From assembly GCF_948948975.1 (NCBI RefSeq), contig NZ_CARBVX010000012.1:1-63690 (forward strand): DNA of 63,690 bases, given 5' to 3'. This stretch comes from an uncultured Lactobacillus sp. Its GTDB lineage: Bacteria; Bacillota; Bacilli; Lactobacillales; Lactobacillaceae. The position numbers and the translations under genes were made by a program. This document shows, in pieces, positions 39,600 through 48,905 of the stretch (the stretch's first letter is position 1; each line of letters begins with the position of its first letter). The notes below the pieces were generated by a model. The model was not told where the DNA came from. It did no database searches and was given only the letters and a program-made list of their open reading frames with translations.

Positions 39600-41867
39600 A
39601 TGGAAAATAAAGAACTGCAAGGGTTAACCGATGCCCAGGCAGAAGAGCGTCTTAAAAAAGATGGTCTAAATGAAGTTCCCGAACCTGAATTTAATTTCTT
39701 TAAAGAATTTATGTCCAAATTGTGGAACTTATCAGCCTGGATTTTGGAAGCAGCCTTACTATTAGAATGTATTTTAGGTAAATGGATCCAGTCGCTATTT
39801 GTTTTATTAATGCTTTTATTTGCCGCATTTAATGGAGCGACTCAAAAGAAAAAATCTCGTAGAGTTTTAAATACAATTTCTCATGAGTTAACGCCAACAG
39901 TGTCTGTAAAAAGAAGTGGGAAATGGAAACAAATAAATTCAAAATTCTTAGTTGTCGGAGACTTAATTAGCTTAAAACGTGGAGATGTTTTAGCGGCGGA
40001 CGTAAAAATTGCTCAAGGACAGATTACAGTGGATGAAAGCTCAATTACTGGCGAATCAAAAGCCATTAAAAAATCTGTTGGTGCTACTGCCTATGCCGGA
40101 ACTACCGTAGTGGATGGAGATGCCTTAGCAATAGTAACTGCAACAGGAAGCAATTCCCGTTCCGGAAAAACTATTAATCTAATCAACAATTCTGCTGCTC
40201 CTGGTCACTTGCAACAATTGTTAACCAAAATCATCTATTACCTATGTCTCTTAGACGGTGTATTAACTCTAATTTTAGTAATTGCGGCATTGATTCGTGG
40301 ACAGAATGTCATTGAGATGTTGCCTTTCTTAGCGATGATGTTTATTGCCTCTATTCCGGTTGCTATGCCATCTACCTTTGCATTATCTAATTCTTTTGAG
40401 GCAACTCGGCTAAGTAAAGAAGGTGTCTTAACATCAGACTTAACAGGTATTCAAGATGCTGCCAACTTAAACTTACTGCTACTTGATAAAACTGGAACAA
40501 TTACTGAAAACAAGACAGCTGTCTCTCAATGGGATAATCTAAGCAGTCTTTCAAATAAGAAAGTTCTTGCTCTAGTTGGGGCAGCTACTGATAAACGTAG
40601 TCCAAGTATCATCGATTCTGCAATAGATGAATATCTTAAAGAAAAAGGCATTACCCCTGATACTCCAGAAAAATTTATCCCCTTCACATCTGATACTGGA
40701 TATTCAATGGCTACCGTTGGCAGCTACAATATTAAGTTAGGTTCTTTTAAACAACTTTCTTTAATAGATAAAAATGCTGATAAGGAAGTTAAAAATATTG
40801 ATTTCACTGCTGGTCGTTCAGTTGCAGTTCTAATTAATGACAAACTTGCCGGAATATTTATTTTACGTGATAAAGTTAGGTCAGATTCAAAGAAAGCTTT
40901 AGAAGAGCTTAAAAAGCGTGGAATCAAACCAATTATGTTGACTGGAGATAACCGTAGAACTGCTGAAGCCGTGGCTAAAGAGGTTGGTTTAAAAGGAAAA
41001 GTTATTTCAATCCATGATTTCAATGATAAAACTGATATTAATGATTTAGCCGGAATTGCTGATGTTTTACCAGAAGATAAGCTTAAAATGGTTAAACTAT
41101 TCCAAAAAGATGGCTATATTGTGGGGATGACTGGTGACGGAGTTAATGATGCTCCTGCATTAAAGCAAGCTGAAGTTGGAATTGCCGTTTCAAATGCTGC
41201 TGACGTTGCTAAACGAAGTGGTAAGATGGTCCTTTTAGAAGATGGTTTAACCCCTATTGTTAAAATTCTGGACGCTGGTCATCGAGTTTATCAAAGAATG
41301 ACAACCTGGTCATTGACCAAATTATCTCGGACTGCCGAACTAACAATGCTTTTAACATTTGGTTACTTATGCTTTAACTATATTCCAATGGCATTAAATG
41401 CAATGGTAATTTATACCATTATGAATAACATGGTAACTATGATGATCGGAACAGATAATACGCATATTACCTATAAACCTGAAAGTTGGAATATGCTTAA
41501 ATTAGCTAAGATCGCTTTCTCTCTTGCTGCAGGATGGACCGCAATTGGTTTCAGCTTTGTTTGGTACCTTGTATCCCAAAACTATGCTCAAGGAACTGTT
41601 TCTACGATGGTTTATGTCTATCTAGTTTTAAGTGCAATGTTGATTGTATTAATTACTAGAACTAGAAAATTTTTCTGGCAGTCAGCCCCATCAAAATCAG
41701 TTGCTATAGTTCAAATTATTGATGTCTTGTTAACTTTTGCTTTAGCATTATTTGGTTTAGCTATGACTCAAATTAGCTTTGCAAATCTTGCCTTAACCAT
41801 AATTGTGGCCTTAGTTGCAGCAATTATAATTGATTTATTCTATCAACCAATTATGAAAAACAAGTAA
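39600..41867 (+). CDS. P-type proton ATPase (P3A-like)
   Basis: The 755-residue protein carries TGES (Glu152), the phosphorylation motif DKTGTIT (Asp296), MLTGDNRRTA and the hinge GDGVNDAPALKQA. Membrane segments lie at about 40-80, 210-260 and six near the C-terminus (about 575-750). Size and sequence fit plasma-membrane H+-ATPases of the P3A type, which in lactobacilli may add to acid tolerance. CGGAGG precedes the ATG. The LysR gene is divergent and could regulate it. Confidence 0.88.
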   Translation: MENKELQGLTDAQAEERLKKDGLNEVPEPEFNFFKEFMSKLWNLSAWILEAALLLECILGKWIQSLFVLLMLLFAAFNGATQKKKSRRVLNTISHELTPTVSVKRSGKWKQINSKFLVVGDLISLKRGDVLAADVKIAQGQITVDESSITGESKAIKKSVGATAYAGTTVVDGDALAIVTATGSNSRSGKTINLINNSAAPGHLQQLLTKIIYYLCLLDGVLTLILVIAALIRGQNVIEMLPFLAMMFIASIPVAMPSTFALSNSFEATRLSKEGVLTSDLTGIQDAANLNLLLLDKTGTITENKTAVSQWDNLSSLSNKKVLALVGAATDKRSPSIIDSAIDEYLKEKGITPDTPEKFIPFTSDTGYSMATVGSYNIKLGSFKQLSLIDKNADKEVKNIDFTAGRSVAVLINDKLAGIFILRDKVRSDSKKALEELKKRGIKPIMLTGDNRRTAEAVAKEVGLKGKVISIHDFNDKTDINDLAGIADVLPEDKLKMVKLFQKDGYIVGMTGDGVNDAPALKQAEVGIAVSNAADVAKRSGKMVLLEDGLTPIVKILDAGHRVYQRMTTWSLTKLSRTAELTMLLTFGYLCFNYIPMALNAMVIYTIMNNMVTMMIGTDNTHITYKPESWNMLKLAKIAFSLAAGWTAIGFSFVWYLVSQNYAQGTVSTMVYVYLVLSAMLIVLITRTRKFFWQSAPSKSVAIVQIIDVLLTFALALFGLAMTQISFANLALTIIVALVAAIIIDLFYQPIMKNK

Positions 41868-41888
41868 TAAAATATACTAAATCCATAG

Positions 41889-41932
41889 AAAAATAGGTTA
41901 CTTTGATATGTTTATCAGAGTAACCTATTTTT
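41889..41932. terminator. Bidirectional terminator between convergent genes
   Basis: AAAAATAGGTTACT pairs with AGTAACCTATTTTT around a 16-base loop. It serves the ATPase on the plus strand and the MFS transporter on the minus strand. Confidence 0.8.
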
Positions 41933-41940
41933 AATAAGCT

Positions 41941-43284
41941 TTAGTTTTTATAAGTTTCCTTAATAAACAGCACACAAACTGCTGCTAAAATACCCGAAAT
42001 TCCTGCAGTCAACATCATTGCTGGCATTGAATAATTCATTAGTGGAAATAGTATAAAACTTAATAATGAAGCAATTATTTGAGGTAAGCAAATGGAACAA
42101 TTAAATAAACCTAAATACGTCCCCATGTGTTTGCCGGATAAGGCATTAGAAACCATAGTTAGGGGATAAGTGTTCATAGCTGCCCAAGAAATTCCAATTA
42201 AAATAAATGACACAATCAAAATATTTTGAGAATGGACAAAGAAGATAGAACCATATCCTATTGCTCCTAACAATAAACTAATACCATATCCAAACTTATG
42301 ATGGTCATTTGGCACCTTTGCCAAAACATATGACCATATCACTGCGGCAATTGATTGAACAGCTGTTAAAACCCCAAACCAGTTTCCGGCTAATTGATAA
42401 CCAGCCGAAGATGGGTCGGTTACTTTCCAAACATTTTCTGCAATTGCACCTGTAGCATAAGTTGATAAATATTGGAATGAAAACCAACAAAATAATTGTA
42501 CTAATGAAACTTGCCAGAAAACTTTAGGTGCCTTTTTTAACAGTCCAAACCAGTTTCCACCTTCTTTGTTATCTTCTTCTTTAATACCATGATAACGAGC
42601 ATAAGTTTTTGGATCATATTCATGAACTTTTGTTACGGTTAACAAACTTGTAATGACAAGTATTGCAGCTCCTACATAAAATGAAATTACAACTGATTGA
42701 GGTACTATACCCTTTTTAGCAGTGTTAGCAACTCCTAAAACCGTTAATAGAAATGGGAAAAATGCTGCAATTACTGCACCTGAGTTTGAAAGCATACTTT
42801 GGATACCATATGCATATGATTTTTGCTCATCATTAACCATATCACCAATCATCATTTTAAATGGTTGCATAGCCATATTTGCTGCTACATCTAAAATTGC
42901 AATTGCAATAGCTCCAAATACTAATGCTTCAATAGAGCCATATCCTAAGCCTAAACTCCCAATGTTTGGTAAAAATAACATCATAATCACTGCAAAGATC
43001 ATCCCAATTAACAAGTAAGGTAATCTTCTTCCACCAAGTTTTGGAGCCCAAGTTCGGTCAGAGAATGATCCAATAGCTGGCTGTACCACTAACCCAGCCA
43101 AAGGCGGTAAAATAAAGAACCACCCTAACTTCGTTGGATCAGCTCCTAAGGTTTGAAAAATTCGACTCATTTGTGATGTTTCAAGAGTAAAAGCAATTTG
43201 AATACCTAAGTAACCAAAATTAATCATCCAGATCACACTTTTTGCAAGTTCTGGTAATCCAGATACGTTGTTATTTTCATCCAT
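41941..43284 (-). CDS. MFS sugar transporter (SLC45-like, maltose/sucrose type)
   Basis: The ATG at 43284 (447 residues) is preferred to a GTG at 43299, which lies in its ribosome site (GAGGGAG). Twelve membrane segments can be counted. The loop QPAIGSFSDRTWAPKLGGRR and an N-terminal FTLETSQMSRIF are typical of SLC45-like transporters of maltose, sucrose or related sugars. Two cre-like sites and a LacI-type palindrome lie upstream, in line with sugar control. No catabolic gene is adjacent. Confidence 0.8.
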   Translation of the reverse strand: MDENNNVSGLPELAKSVIWMINFGYLGIQIAFTLETSQMSRIFQTLGADPTKLGWFFILPPLAGLVVQPAIGSFSDRTWAPKLGGRRLPYLLIGMIFAVIMMLFLPNIGSLGLGYGSIEALVFGAIAIAILDVAANMAMQPFKMMIGDMVNDEQKSYAYGIQSMLSNSGAVIAAFFPFLLTVLGVANTAKKGIVPQSVVISFYVGAAILVITSLLTVTKVHEYDPKTYARYHGIKEEDNKEGGNWFGLLKKAPKVFWQVSLVQLFCWFSFQYLSTYATGAIAENVWKVTDPSSAGYQLAGNWFGVLTAVQSIAAVIWSYVLAKVPNDHHKFGYGISLLLGAIGYGSIFFVHSQNILIVSFILIGISWAAMNTYPLTMVSNALSGKHMGTYLGLFNCSICLPQIIASLLSFILFPLMNYSMPAMMLTAGISGILAAVCVLFIKETYKN

Positions 43285-43305
43285 AATTTTCTCCCTCACT
43301 TTTTA

Positions 43306-43381
43306 GCTAAGCGCTTTCAATAATTTTATATTAAGCAAGAGTGAAAATGCTTTCAATACAAGATTAATTGTTACCGGTAAC
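43306..43381 (-). promoter_or_regulatory. cre-like sites and LacI-type operator before the sugar transporter
   Basis: On the minus strand TGAAAGCGCTTAGC (43319-43306) and TGAAAGCATTTTCA (43355-43342) fit the CcpA cre consensus with one or two changes. GTTACCGGTAAC (43370-43381) is a perfect 12-bp palindrome of the LacI/GalR kind. Together they suggest catabolite repression plus a specific sugar regulator. Confidence 0.65.
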
Positions 43382-43392
43382 TAAATACATAA

Positions 43393-43435
43393 AAATGCTG
43401 ATACCATTACAAAAAAGTAATAACTATCAGCATTT
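43393..43435. terminator. Bidirectional intrinsic terminator
   Basis: AAATGCTGATA pairs with TATCAGCATTT around a loop of about 21 bases that itself holds CATTAC and GTAATA. It ends the folA transcript on the minus strand. Confidence 0.7.
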
Positions 43436-43459
43436 CTAAATTTATATAAGTAAATCTTC

Positions 43460-43963
43460 TTATATTCTTTTATATTCTAAAAAGTCGTAATCAAATTTAT
43501 TATTTTCATCTGGATGATGACTTTCGGAATTTACTAATTTAAAGTCTTCATACTTTAGTTCCGGCATCCATGTATCACACTTAAATATATGGTGAATTTT
43601 TGTCTTTTCAAGAATATCTACCTCATCCTTAAATTCTTTAAAAACTTCAGCACCCCCAATAATATCAATTGTTTCTTCAGTGTGATCTTCGATCCAATTT
43701 TTCAACTGTTTAATTTGTGAAAAAACTTTAACTCGTGAATTATCTTGATATCTACGTTGCAAAATTGGATTAGTAGAAAGGACGATATGTTTTCTTTTAG
43801 GAAGTAATCCTGGAAAACTATCAAATGTTTTTCGTCCCATAACGATAATATGATTACTAGTCAGCTTTTTAAAATGTTTTAAATCAGCGGGCAAATGCCA
43901 GGGCAAAGCACCCTGGTAACCAATACGTCCATCTTCATCTTCTGCCCAAATAAATCTAATCAT
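43460..43963 (-). CDS. folA: Dihydrofolate reductase
   Basis: The 167-residue enzyme has the DHFR start (MIRFIWAEDEDGRIGYQGAL, PWHLPADLKHFKKLT), the NADPH site ITVMGRKTFDSFPG-like (HIIVMGRKTFDSFPGLLPKR) and IDIIGGAEVFKEF. It reduces dihydrofolate to tetrahydrofolate. It lies 17 bases after thyA, its usual partner, since thymidylate synthesis uses up methylene-tetrahydrofolate and gives dihydrofolate. Confidence 0.95.
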   Translation of the reverse strand: MIRFIWAEDEDGRIGYQGALPWHLPADLKHFKKLTSNHIIVMGRKTFDSFPGLLPKRKHIVLSTNPILQRRYQDNSRVKVFSQIKQLKNWIEDHTEETIDIIGGAEVFKEFKDEVDILEKTKIHHIFKCDTWMPELKYEDFKLVNSESHHPDENNKFDYDFLEYKRI

Positions 43964-43980
43964 TGTTCTTTCCTCAACAT

Positions 43981-44937
43981 TTAAACGGCTACCGGTGCCT
44001 TAATAGTGCCATGATGCCGGTAATTAATTAACTTGATATCTTTCATTTCAAAATCCTGTACTAATTTTTTATCCGGATTTAGCCAAAGCATAGGAGCGTC
44101 ATATGCAGATCGACTCAGTAATTCTTTAACTTGGTTAAAGTGATTTTTATAAATATGAGCATCCCCTAAGGTATGAATAAATTCACCCGGCTTTAAACCA
44201 GTTTCACGCGCGATTAAATTCACTAGTAAAGCATAACTCGCAATATTAAACGGTACACCTAAAAACATGTCACCTGATCTTTGATACAGCTGTAAACTTA
44301 AACGCCCGTCATTAACATAAAACTGAAACAAGACATGACATGGAGGCAAAGCGGATGTTGGTACATCTTCTGGATTCCATGCGCTAACAATTAAGCGACG
44401 AGAATAAGGTGTTTTCTTAATTTGATCAATTACATTTTGAATTTGATCAATAAAGCCACCTTCACGCTTCTGCCAATGTCTCCATTGAGCGCCATAGACA
44501 TCTCCCAAATTTCCATATTTTTCTGCAAAAGTTTGATCTTCCAGGACTTTTTGATCAAACTTTTGCATTTCTTCTTGATATATCCTTTTAAATTCTGGGT
44601 CTTGTTGACTTCTTAGGCCAAAATTAGTCATATCTGGCCCCTGATACTCATTACTCTCTACCCAGTTTTTAAAAGCCCATTCATCCCAAATATGGTTATT
44701 GTGTTCTAGCAAAAAGCGAATATTAGTATCTCCTCGTAAAAACCATAACAATTCGCTCTTAATAAGTCCAAAAGGTATTTTTTTAGTAGTTAAAATAGGA
44801 AAACCATCAGTTAAATCAAATCTCATTTGGGCTCCAAATAAGCTTCTAGTCCCTGTTCCGGTTCTATCTTCCTTGTCGTGCCCTTCACTCATTATCCTGC
44901 TTAGTAAATCTAAATATGGTTGCTCTAAAGTTGCCAT
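43981..44937 (-). CDS. thyA: Thymidylate synthase
   Basis: The 318-residue enzyme is of the longer Lactobacillus type. The active-site Cys lies in [13 protein letters not shown], and [20 protein letters not shown] and [12 protein letters not shown] are signature segments. [15 protein letters not shown] holds the phosphate-binding Arg pair. It makes dTMP from dUMP with methylene-tetrahydrofolate. The gene is followed by folA in an operon. Confidence 0.96.
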   Translation of the reverse strand: MATLEQPYLDLLSRIMSEGHDKEDRTGTGTRSLFGAQMRFDLTDGFPILTTKKIPFGLIKSELLWFLRGDTNIRFLLEHNNHIWDEWAFKNWVESNEYQGPDMTNFGLRSQQDPEFKRIYQEEMQKFDQKVLEDQTFAEKYGNLGDVYGAQWRHWQKREGGFIDQIQNVIDQIKKTPYSRRLIVSAWNPEDVPTSALPPCHVLFQFYVNDGRLSLQLYQRSGDMFLGVPFNIASYALLVNLIARETGLKPGEFIHTLGDAHIYKNHFNQVKELLSRSAYDAPMLWLNPDKKLVQDFEMKDIKLINYRHHGTIKAPVAV

Positions 44938-45071
44938 TTTATTTCTTCTTTCTATTCCGCATCTTCATCTTAAAATACCATATATTTTGTATCTTGGTAA
45001 ATACAAACACTATATTTTGTGCATTCAGTGATATGGTAGAATTATATATTATAAACTTTGGGGGAATTATA

Positions 45072-46559
45072 ATGATTTTAACTTGGGATATAATTAGAAG
45101 AATAATCGAAATCCTTTGGTTAATTAATGTTGGTCTAGCAATTTGGACAGTTTTTCGTAGTCATCGTGATATTGCTTCTACTTGGGCATGGCTCTTGATT
45201 TTGTCTATCTTCCCTTATGTTGGGTTTGTTTTATATTTATTTACTGGTCGACAATTATCACATGATGATATCTTCTCAATTGAAACTGAACAGAAAAAAA
45301 TTCGAGACCATTTTCTTAATGAACAAAATAGGCTATTAAGAATCCATGACTTACTACCAAGTAAAGCCCAGAATCCACGTGCAAGACGCTTAGTAGAACT
45401 GAATCTAAATAATGATGATGCACTTTTAACTTTTAATAATGAAGTCGAGACTTTTATCGACGGACAAGTTTTATTTCCAAATCTTATAAAAAATATTGAT
45501 GAAGCAAAGAGAACCATTAATGTAGAATTTTATACATTTTATGATGATCAATTAGGAAATCAGGTCTTACAATCTTTAGAAAAAGCAGCCAGTCGAGGCG
45601 TTAAAGTTAGAGTTTTATATGATGCAAGCGGCTCTCGTGGTACACGACCATCTTTTTTTAAAAAACTTCGTCAACTAGGTGGAGAAGCTCAACCTTTCAT
45701 TTCAACAGCTGGAAACCGTCTTTTTACTACTCCTCGTGCTAATTATCATTTACACAGAAAATTGGTAATCATCGATAATGAAATTGGATACATTGGCGGC
45801 TTCAATATTGGTGATCAATACATTGATCGAAGTAAAAAGTTTGGACACTGGCGTGATACACACCTACGCGTAGTAGGACAAGCTGCCCTATTAATGGAAA
45901 TTCGTTTTGCGATGGATTGGAATACCAGCTGTCGTAGATCTCACCTTCCGAAATATAATATTGACAGCTTAGTAGAAACATTTGAATTAAAAGTAGTTCA
46001 ATCTAAAGACTTGGTGCCAATGCAAATTGTTTCCTCCGGACCAGACAATAGTCATTTTGGTATTCGGCGAGCTTATGAAGAAATAATTGCTCAGGCAGAA
46101 AATTACGTCTACATTCAAACTCCTTACTTAATCCCGGGTGATTCAATCTTAGAAGCTTTAATCATTGCAGCAAAAAGTGGAGTTGACGTACGAATTATGA
46201 TTCCCTCTATGCCAGATCACCCCTTTGTCTACCGGGCAACTGAATACTATGCAAAATACCTAGTTAATCAGGGGGTTAAAGTTTACAAATATGATAATGG
46301 TTTTATTCATGCGAAAACTATTGTTAGTGGATCTAATATCGCTTCAGTTGGATCCGCAAATCAAGATTTCCGTAGCTATCAACTAAACTTTGAAGTAAAT
46401 GCTTTTACCTATAGTTCCGCTCTCGCCAAGGAAATAAAAGAAATTTTTGAAGAAGATTTAAAAGAATCGACTTTACTCACAAAAGAATACTTTGAAAAGC
46501 AATCTCATTGGCGTAAATTTAAACAATACTTTTCAAGATTGCTATCACCAATTTTATAA
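45072..46559 (+). CDS. cls: Cardiolipin synthase
   Basis: The ATG at 45072 (495 residues) follows GGGGGAATT. The longer frame reads back over the thyA promoter. Two membrane segments lead (residues 5-60), and two phospholipase-D HKD sites follow: YHLHRKLVIIDNEIGYIGGF and FIHAKTIVSGSNIASVGSAN. It joins phosphatidylglycerol molecules to form cardiolipin in the membrane. Confidence 0.93.
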   Translation: MILTWDIIRRIIEILWLINVGLAIWTVFRSHRDIASTWAWLLILSIFPYVGFVLYLFTGRQLSHDDIFSIETEQKKIRDHFLNEQNRLLRIHDLLPSKAQNPRARRLVELNLNNDDALLTFNNEVETFIDGQVLFPNLIKNIDEAKRTINVEFYTFYDDQLGNQVLQSLEKAASRGVKVRVLYDASGSRGTRPSFFKKLRQLGGEAQPFISTAGNRLFTTPRANYHLHRKLVIIDNEIGYIGGFNIGDQYIDRSKKFGHWRDTHLRVVGQAALLMEIRFAMDWNTSCRRSHLPKYNIDSLVETFELKVVQSKDLVPMQIVSSGPDNSHFGIRRAYEEIIAQAENYVYIQTPYLIPGDSILEALIIAAKSGVDVRIMIPSMPDHPFVYRATEYYAKYLVNQGVKVYKYDNGFIHAKTIVSGSNIASVGSANQDFRSYQLNFEVNAFTYSSALAKEIKEIFEEDLKESTLLTKEYFEKQSHWRKFKQYFSRLLSPIL

Positions 46560-46563
46560 AAAG

Positions 46564-46608
46564 AAAGAGACATACTTAGCTTTTTTAGCTGAGTATGCCT
46601 CTTTTTCT
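46564..46608. terminator. Bidirectional intrinsic terminator
   Basis: AAAGAGACATACTTAGC pairs with GCTGAGTATGCCTCTTT around a short T-rich loop, with A-run and T-run on the two sides. It serves cls and the permease gene. Confidence 0.8.
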
Positions 46609-46611
46609 TAT

Positions 46612-48120
46612 TTATTCTTCTTCATCAATTACAGTAACAGATTTTCTTTCTTGATATGAATAATATATCCAAGCAATAATACCAAATGCTACAGGTCCAA
46701 TAGCAGTCCAGAATGAAGTTGCATAATCTCCAGTAAATAATGGCTCAATACAAGTAAAGACAATTCCTATTGCTACTACTAGCCCAACAACAATTGTTAC
46801 AGCCCACACACGTTTTTTGCCCTCAATAAAGATAAATGGACGATCAATATCTTTTTTCATCTTAAAGAATGGATATGCACCAATCAGGAATAAGTATGGG
46901 GCTGATGAAGAAACATTCATCATATCCATTAAAATAGTATAGAATTGACCTGCTGCGTTACCACCAAAGGAAATAAATAAAATAATAACACTAACAATAA
47001 CAGCTTGAAGCCACATTGAACGCTCTGGCATTCCGTGTCGATTTAATTTAACCAAGGATTTAGGTAAAAGTTTTGGATCACAGCCTTCAATAAATGACTT
47101 AACAGGTGAATAAACCATTAAAAATGCTGCTGAAATCCCTGCCAAAACGTCAGCTAATCCAGCAAAACGGGAAAAAGTGGATCCGAGAGCTAATGATGCG
47201 GAATGAGATAATCCAAATGCTTTACCAGTTTCAACTCCCAAATTGTTAATTAAAACATATTCAACATTAGCCAAATCAACATTCTTGCCACTTAACTGAC
47301 TACTCCAATTAGCAGCTACCCCACACATCAAAATATTTAAAACATATAGAGCCGTCATCCAAATCATTGCAGTAATTAAAGCCTTAGGAAACGTTTTTTC
47401 AGGTTTATCTACTGAATCAATTACACCAGCAGATGTCTCTAACCCACCATAAGCAAACAAAGCATAAACAATGAAAGACACAATGGCAATTGGAGATTGG
47501 AAAGCCGGATTAGGTGAATGAACTAGTGATTGAACTGTTAAAGGTTCTGCTAACTTTCCATGATTCAAAAAGAATACTAAAATTGATACCAAAGTAAAAC
47601 CAATTGTAATGGCTAAAGTAAAAAAGCCTCCAACGTTACTTACAGCTGCAATCTTATCAACACCTTTAGCAGCAAAAAATGTTACGACTACTAAGAATAC
47701 TACTTCTAAAATTCCTAAAAGTTGTGTTGATGTCAAATTTAAAAAGTGCCAGCTTTGAGTAGTATCATGACCCGAAATTGCTGTTGAGACTGATACTAAG
47801 AAAAACTGTGTCGATGATACAAGCCAAACTACCCAAGCAGCTAACCAAATAAAAGTACCGATAAAGGCTGTTTTTTCACTAACTGAGCCTTTAAGCCAAG
47901 AAAAAATTCCCCCCTTAACCCCTTTAAAAGCTGCACCATATTCGGCAAAAATTAAAGCTGATGGTAAAAAGAATAAAATTGCGGTTATGATATACCACAC
48001 AATACTTGCATAACCCATTTGGTAATAGGCTGTCAAAGAATTACTAAAGCCAAAAATAGCTGAAAAGATCATCAAAACTAGACTCTTTAGTCCAATTTTG
48101 ACTGATTTGTCTTTTTTCAT
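46612..48120 (-). CDS. APC-family amino-acid permease (YjeM/glutamate-GABA antiporter-like)
   Basis: The 502-residue protein has about twelve membrane segments and the APC start (IGLKSLVLMIFSAIFGFSNS). GVKGGIFSWL and FAYGGLETSAGVIDSVDKPE match the conserved second and sixth segments of amino-acid permeases. It is closest by feel to YjeM or GadC-like antiporters. The substrate cannot be told from the sequence. It has an acidic C-terminal tail. Confidence 0.82.
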   Translation of the reverse strand: MKKDKSVKIGLKSLVLMIFSAIFGFSNSLTAYYQMGYASIVWYIITAILFFLPSALIFAEYGAAFKGVKGGIFSWLKGSVSEKTAFIGTFIWLAAWVVWLVSSTQFFLVSVSTAISGHDTTQSWHFLNLTSTQLLGILEVVFLVVVTFFAAKGVDKIAAVSNVGGFFTLAITIGFTLVSILVFFLNHGKLAEPLTVQSLVHSPNPAFQSPIAIVSFIVYALFAYGGLETSAGVIDSVDKPEKTFPKALITAMIWMTALYVLNILMCGVAANWSSQLSGKNVDLANVEYVLINNLGVETGKAFGLSHSASLALGSTFSRFAGLADVLAGISAAFLMVYSPVKSFIEGCDPKLLPKSLVKLNRHGMPERSMWLQAVIVSVIILFISFGGNAAGQFYTILMDMMNVSSSAPYLFLIGAYPFFKMKKDIDRPFIFIEGKKRVWAVTIVVGLVVAIGIVFTCIEPLFTGDYATSFWTAIGPVAFGIIAWIYYSYQERKSVTVIDEEE

Positions 48121-48211
48121 AAAAAACTAAAACACTCCCTCTTTCATACAAACATAACTATTATGCGCTTTTTGTTAAATTAATACAAAAGAGATTAAAA
48201 AGAAGCAAAAT

Positions 48212-48238
48212 AAAAAGGAACTCGATTGAGCTCCTTTA
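48212..48238 (-). terminator. Terminator of apt
   Basis: On the minus strand AAGGAGCTC pairs with GAGTTCCTT (one G-U) around a four-base loop, followed by TTTTATTTT. It lies just after the apt stop. Confidence 0.75.
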
Positions 48239-48243
48239 AAGAA

Positions 48244-48771
48244 TTAAGCATCGTGGTACTTCACGAGAGAATATATATCTAAATCTGGGAATTGTTCTCT
48301 TCCCTTAAGATCAGTTAATTCAATATAAAATGCTGCCCCTACTACTTCTCCACCTAAGTTTTCGATTAATTCCTTAGTTGCGTGAAGAGTACCAGCAGTT
48401 GCCATCAAGTCATCACAGATTACAACTTTTTGACCTGGCTTAATTGCATCTTTATGCATTTCTAAGACATTAGAACCATATTCTAAATCATAAGAAGCAC
48501 TTTCTACTTCGCGTGGCAACTTATGAGGCTTACGAGCTGGTACAAAACCAACTCCTAATTCTGTTGCAACAGGACAGCCAACAATAAATCCACGGGCTTC
48601 TGGTCCAACAATTACTTCTGCTCCACGACTTTTAGCATAATCAGCTAATTCATGAGTAGCAGCGCGATATAATTTCCCATCTTGTAAAATTGGGGTAATA
48701 TCGCGAAAGACGATCCCCTTATTTGGAAAATCCTGTACACTTGCAATGTGTTCTTTAAAATCAATTGCCAT
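48244..48771 (-). CDS. apt: Adenine phosphoribosyltransferase
   Basis: The 175-residue enzyme has the PRPP motif [13 protein letters not shown] and the APT start ([20 protein letters not shown]). [14 protein letters not shown] is the conserved loop. It salvages adenine to AMP. It follows recJ in the same direction, an order common in lactobacilli and other Firmicutes. Confidence 0.95.
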   Translation of the reverse strand: MAIDFKEHIASVQDFPNKGIVFRDITPILQDGKLYRAATHELADYAKSRGAEVIVGPEARGFIVGCPVATELGVGFVPARKPHKLPREVESASYDLEYGSNVLEMHKDAIKPGQKVVICDDLMATAGTLHATKELIENLGGEVVGAAFYIELTDLKGREQFPDLDIYSLVKYHDA

Positions 48772-48905
48772 TTAAAGAGAAACCTCCATTTTAGACTCTC
48801 ATTGAAAAATTAGACCGAGCGGTCTTTGACTTGTATATTCTACCAAATTTTTGCTTTAAAATCAGGCTTAAACCGAACTTTTTAACAATTTATAACTAGT
48901 AATGA

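Noticed and set aside
41889..41932. Insertion-sequence terminal repeat
   Set aside because: The inverted repeat is a standard bidirectional terminator between convergent genes and no transposase is present.
44916..46559. Longer cardiolipin synthase start at 44916
   Set aside because: It begins within thyA on the other strand; the ATG at 45072 has GGGGGA and the family N-terminus.
48822..48835. GACCGAGCGGTC palindrome upstream of apt as a TetR-type operator
   Set aside because: It lies in the recJ-apt gap and may equally be a weak hairpin; with no regulator nearby there is too little to call.
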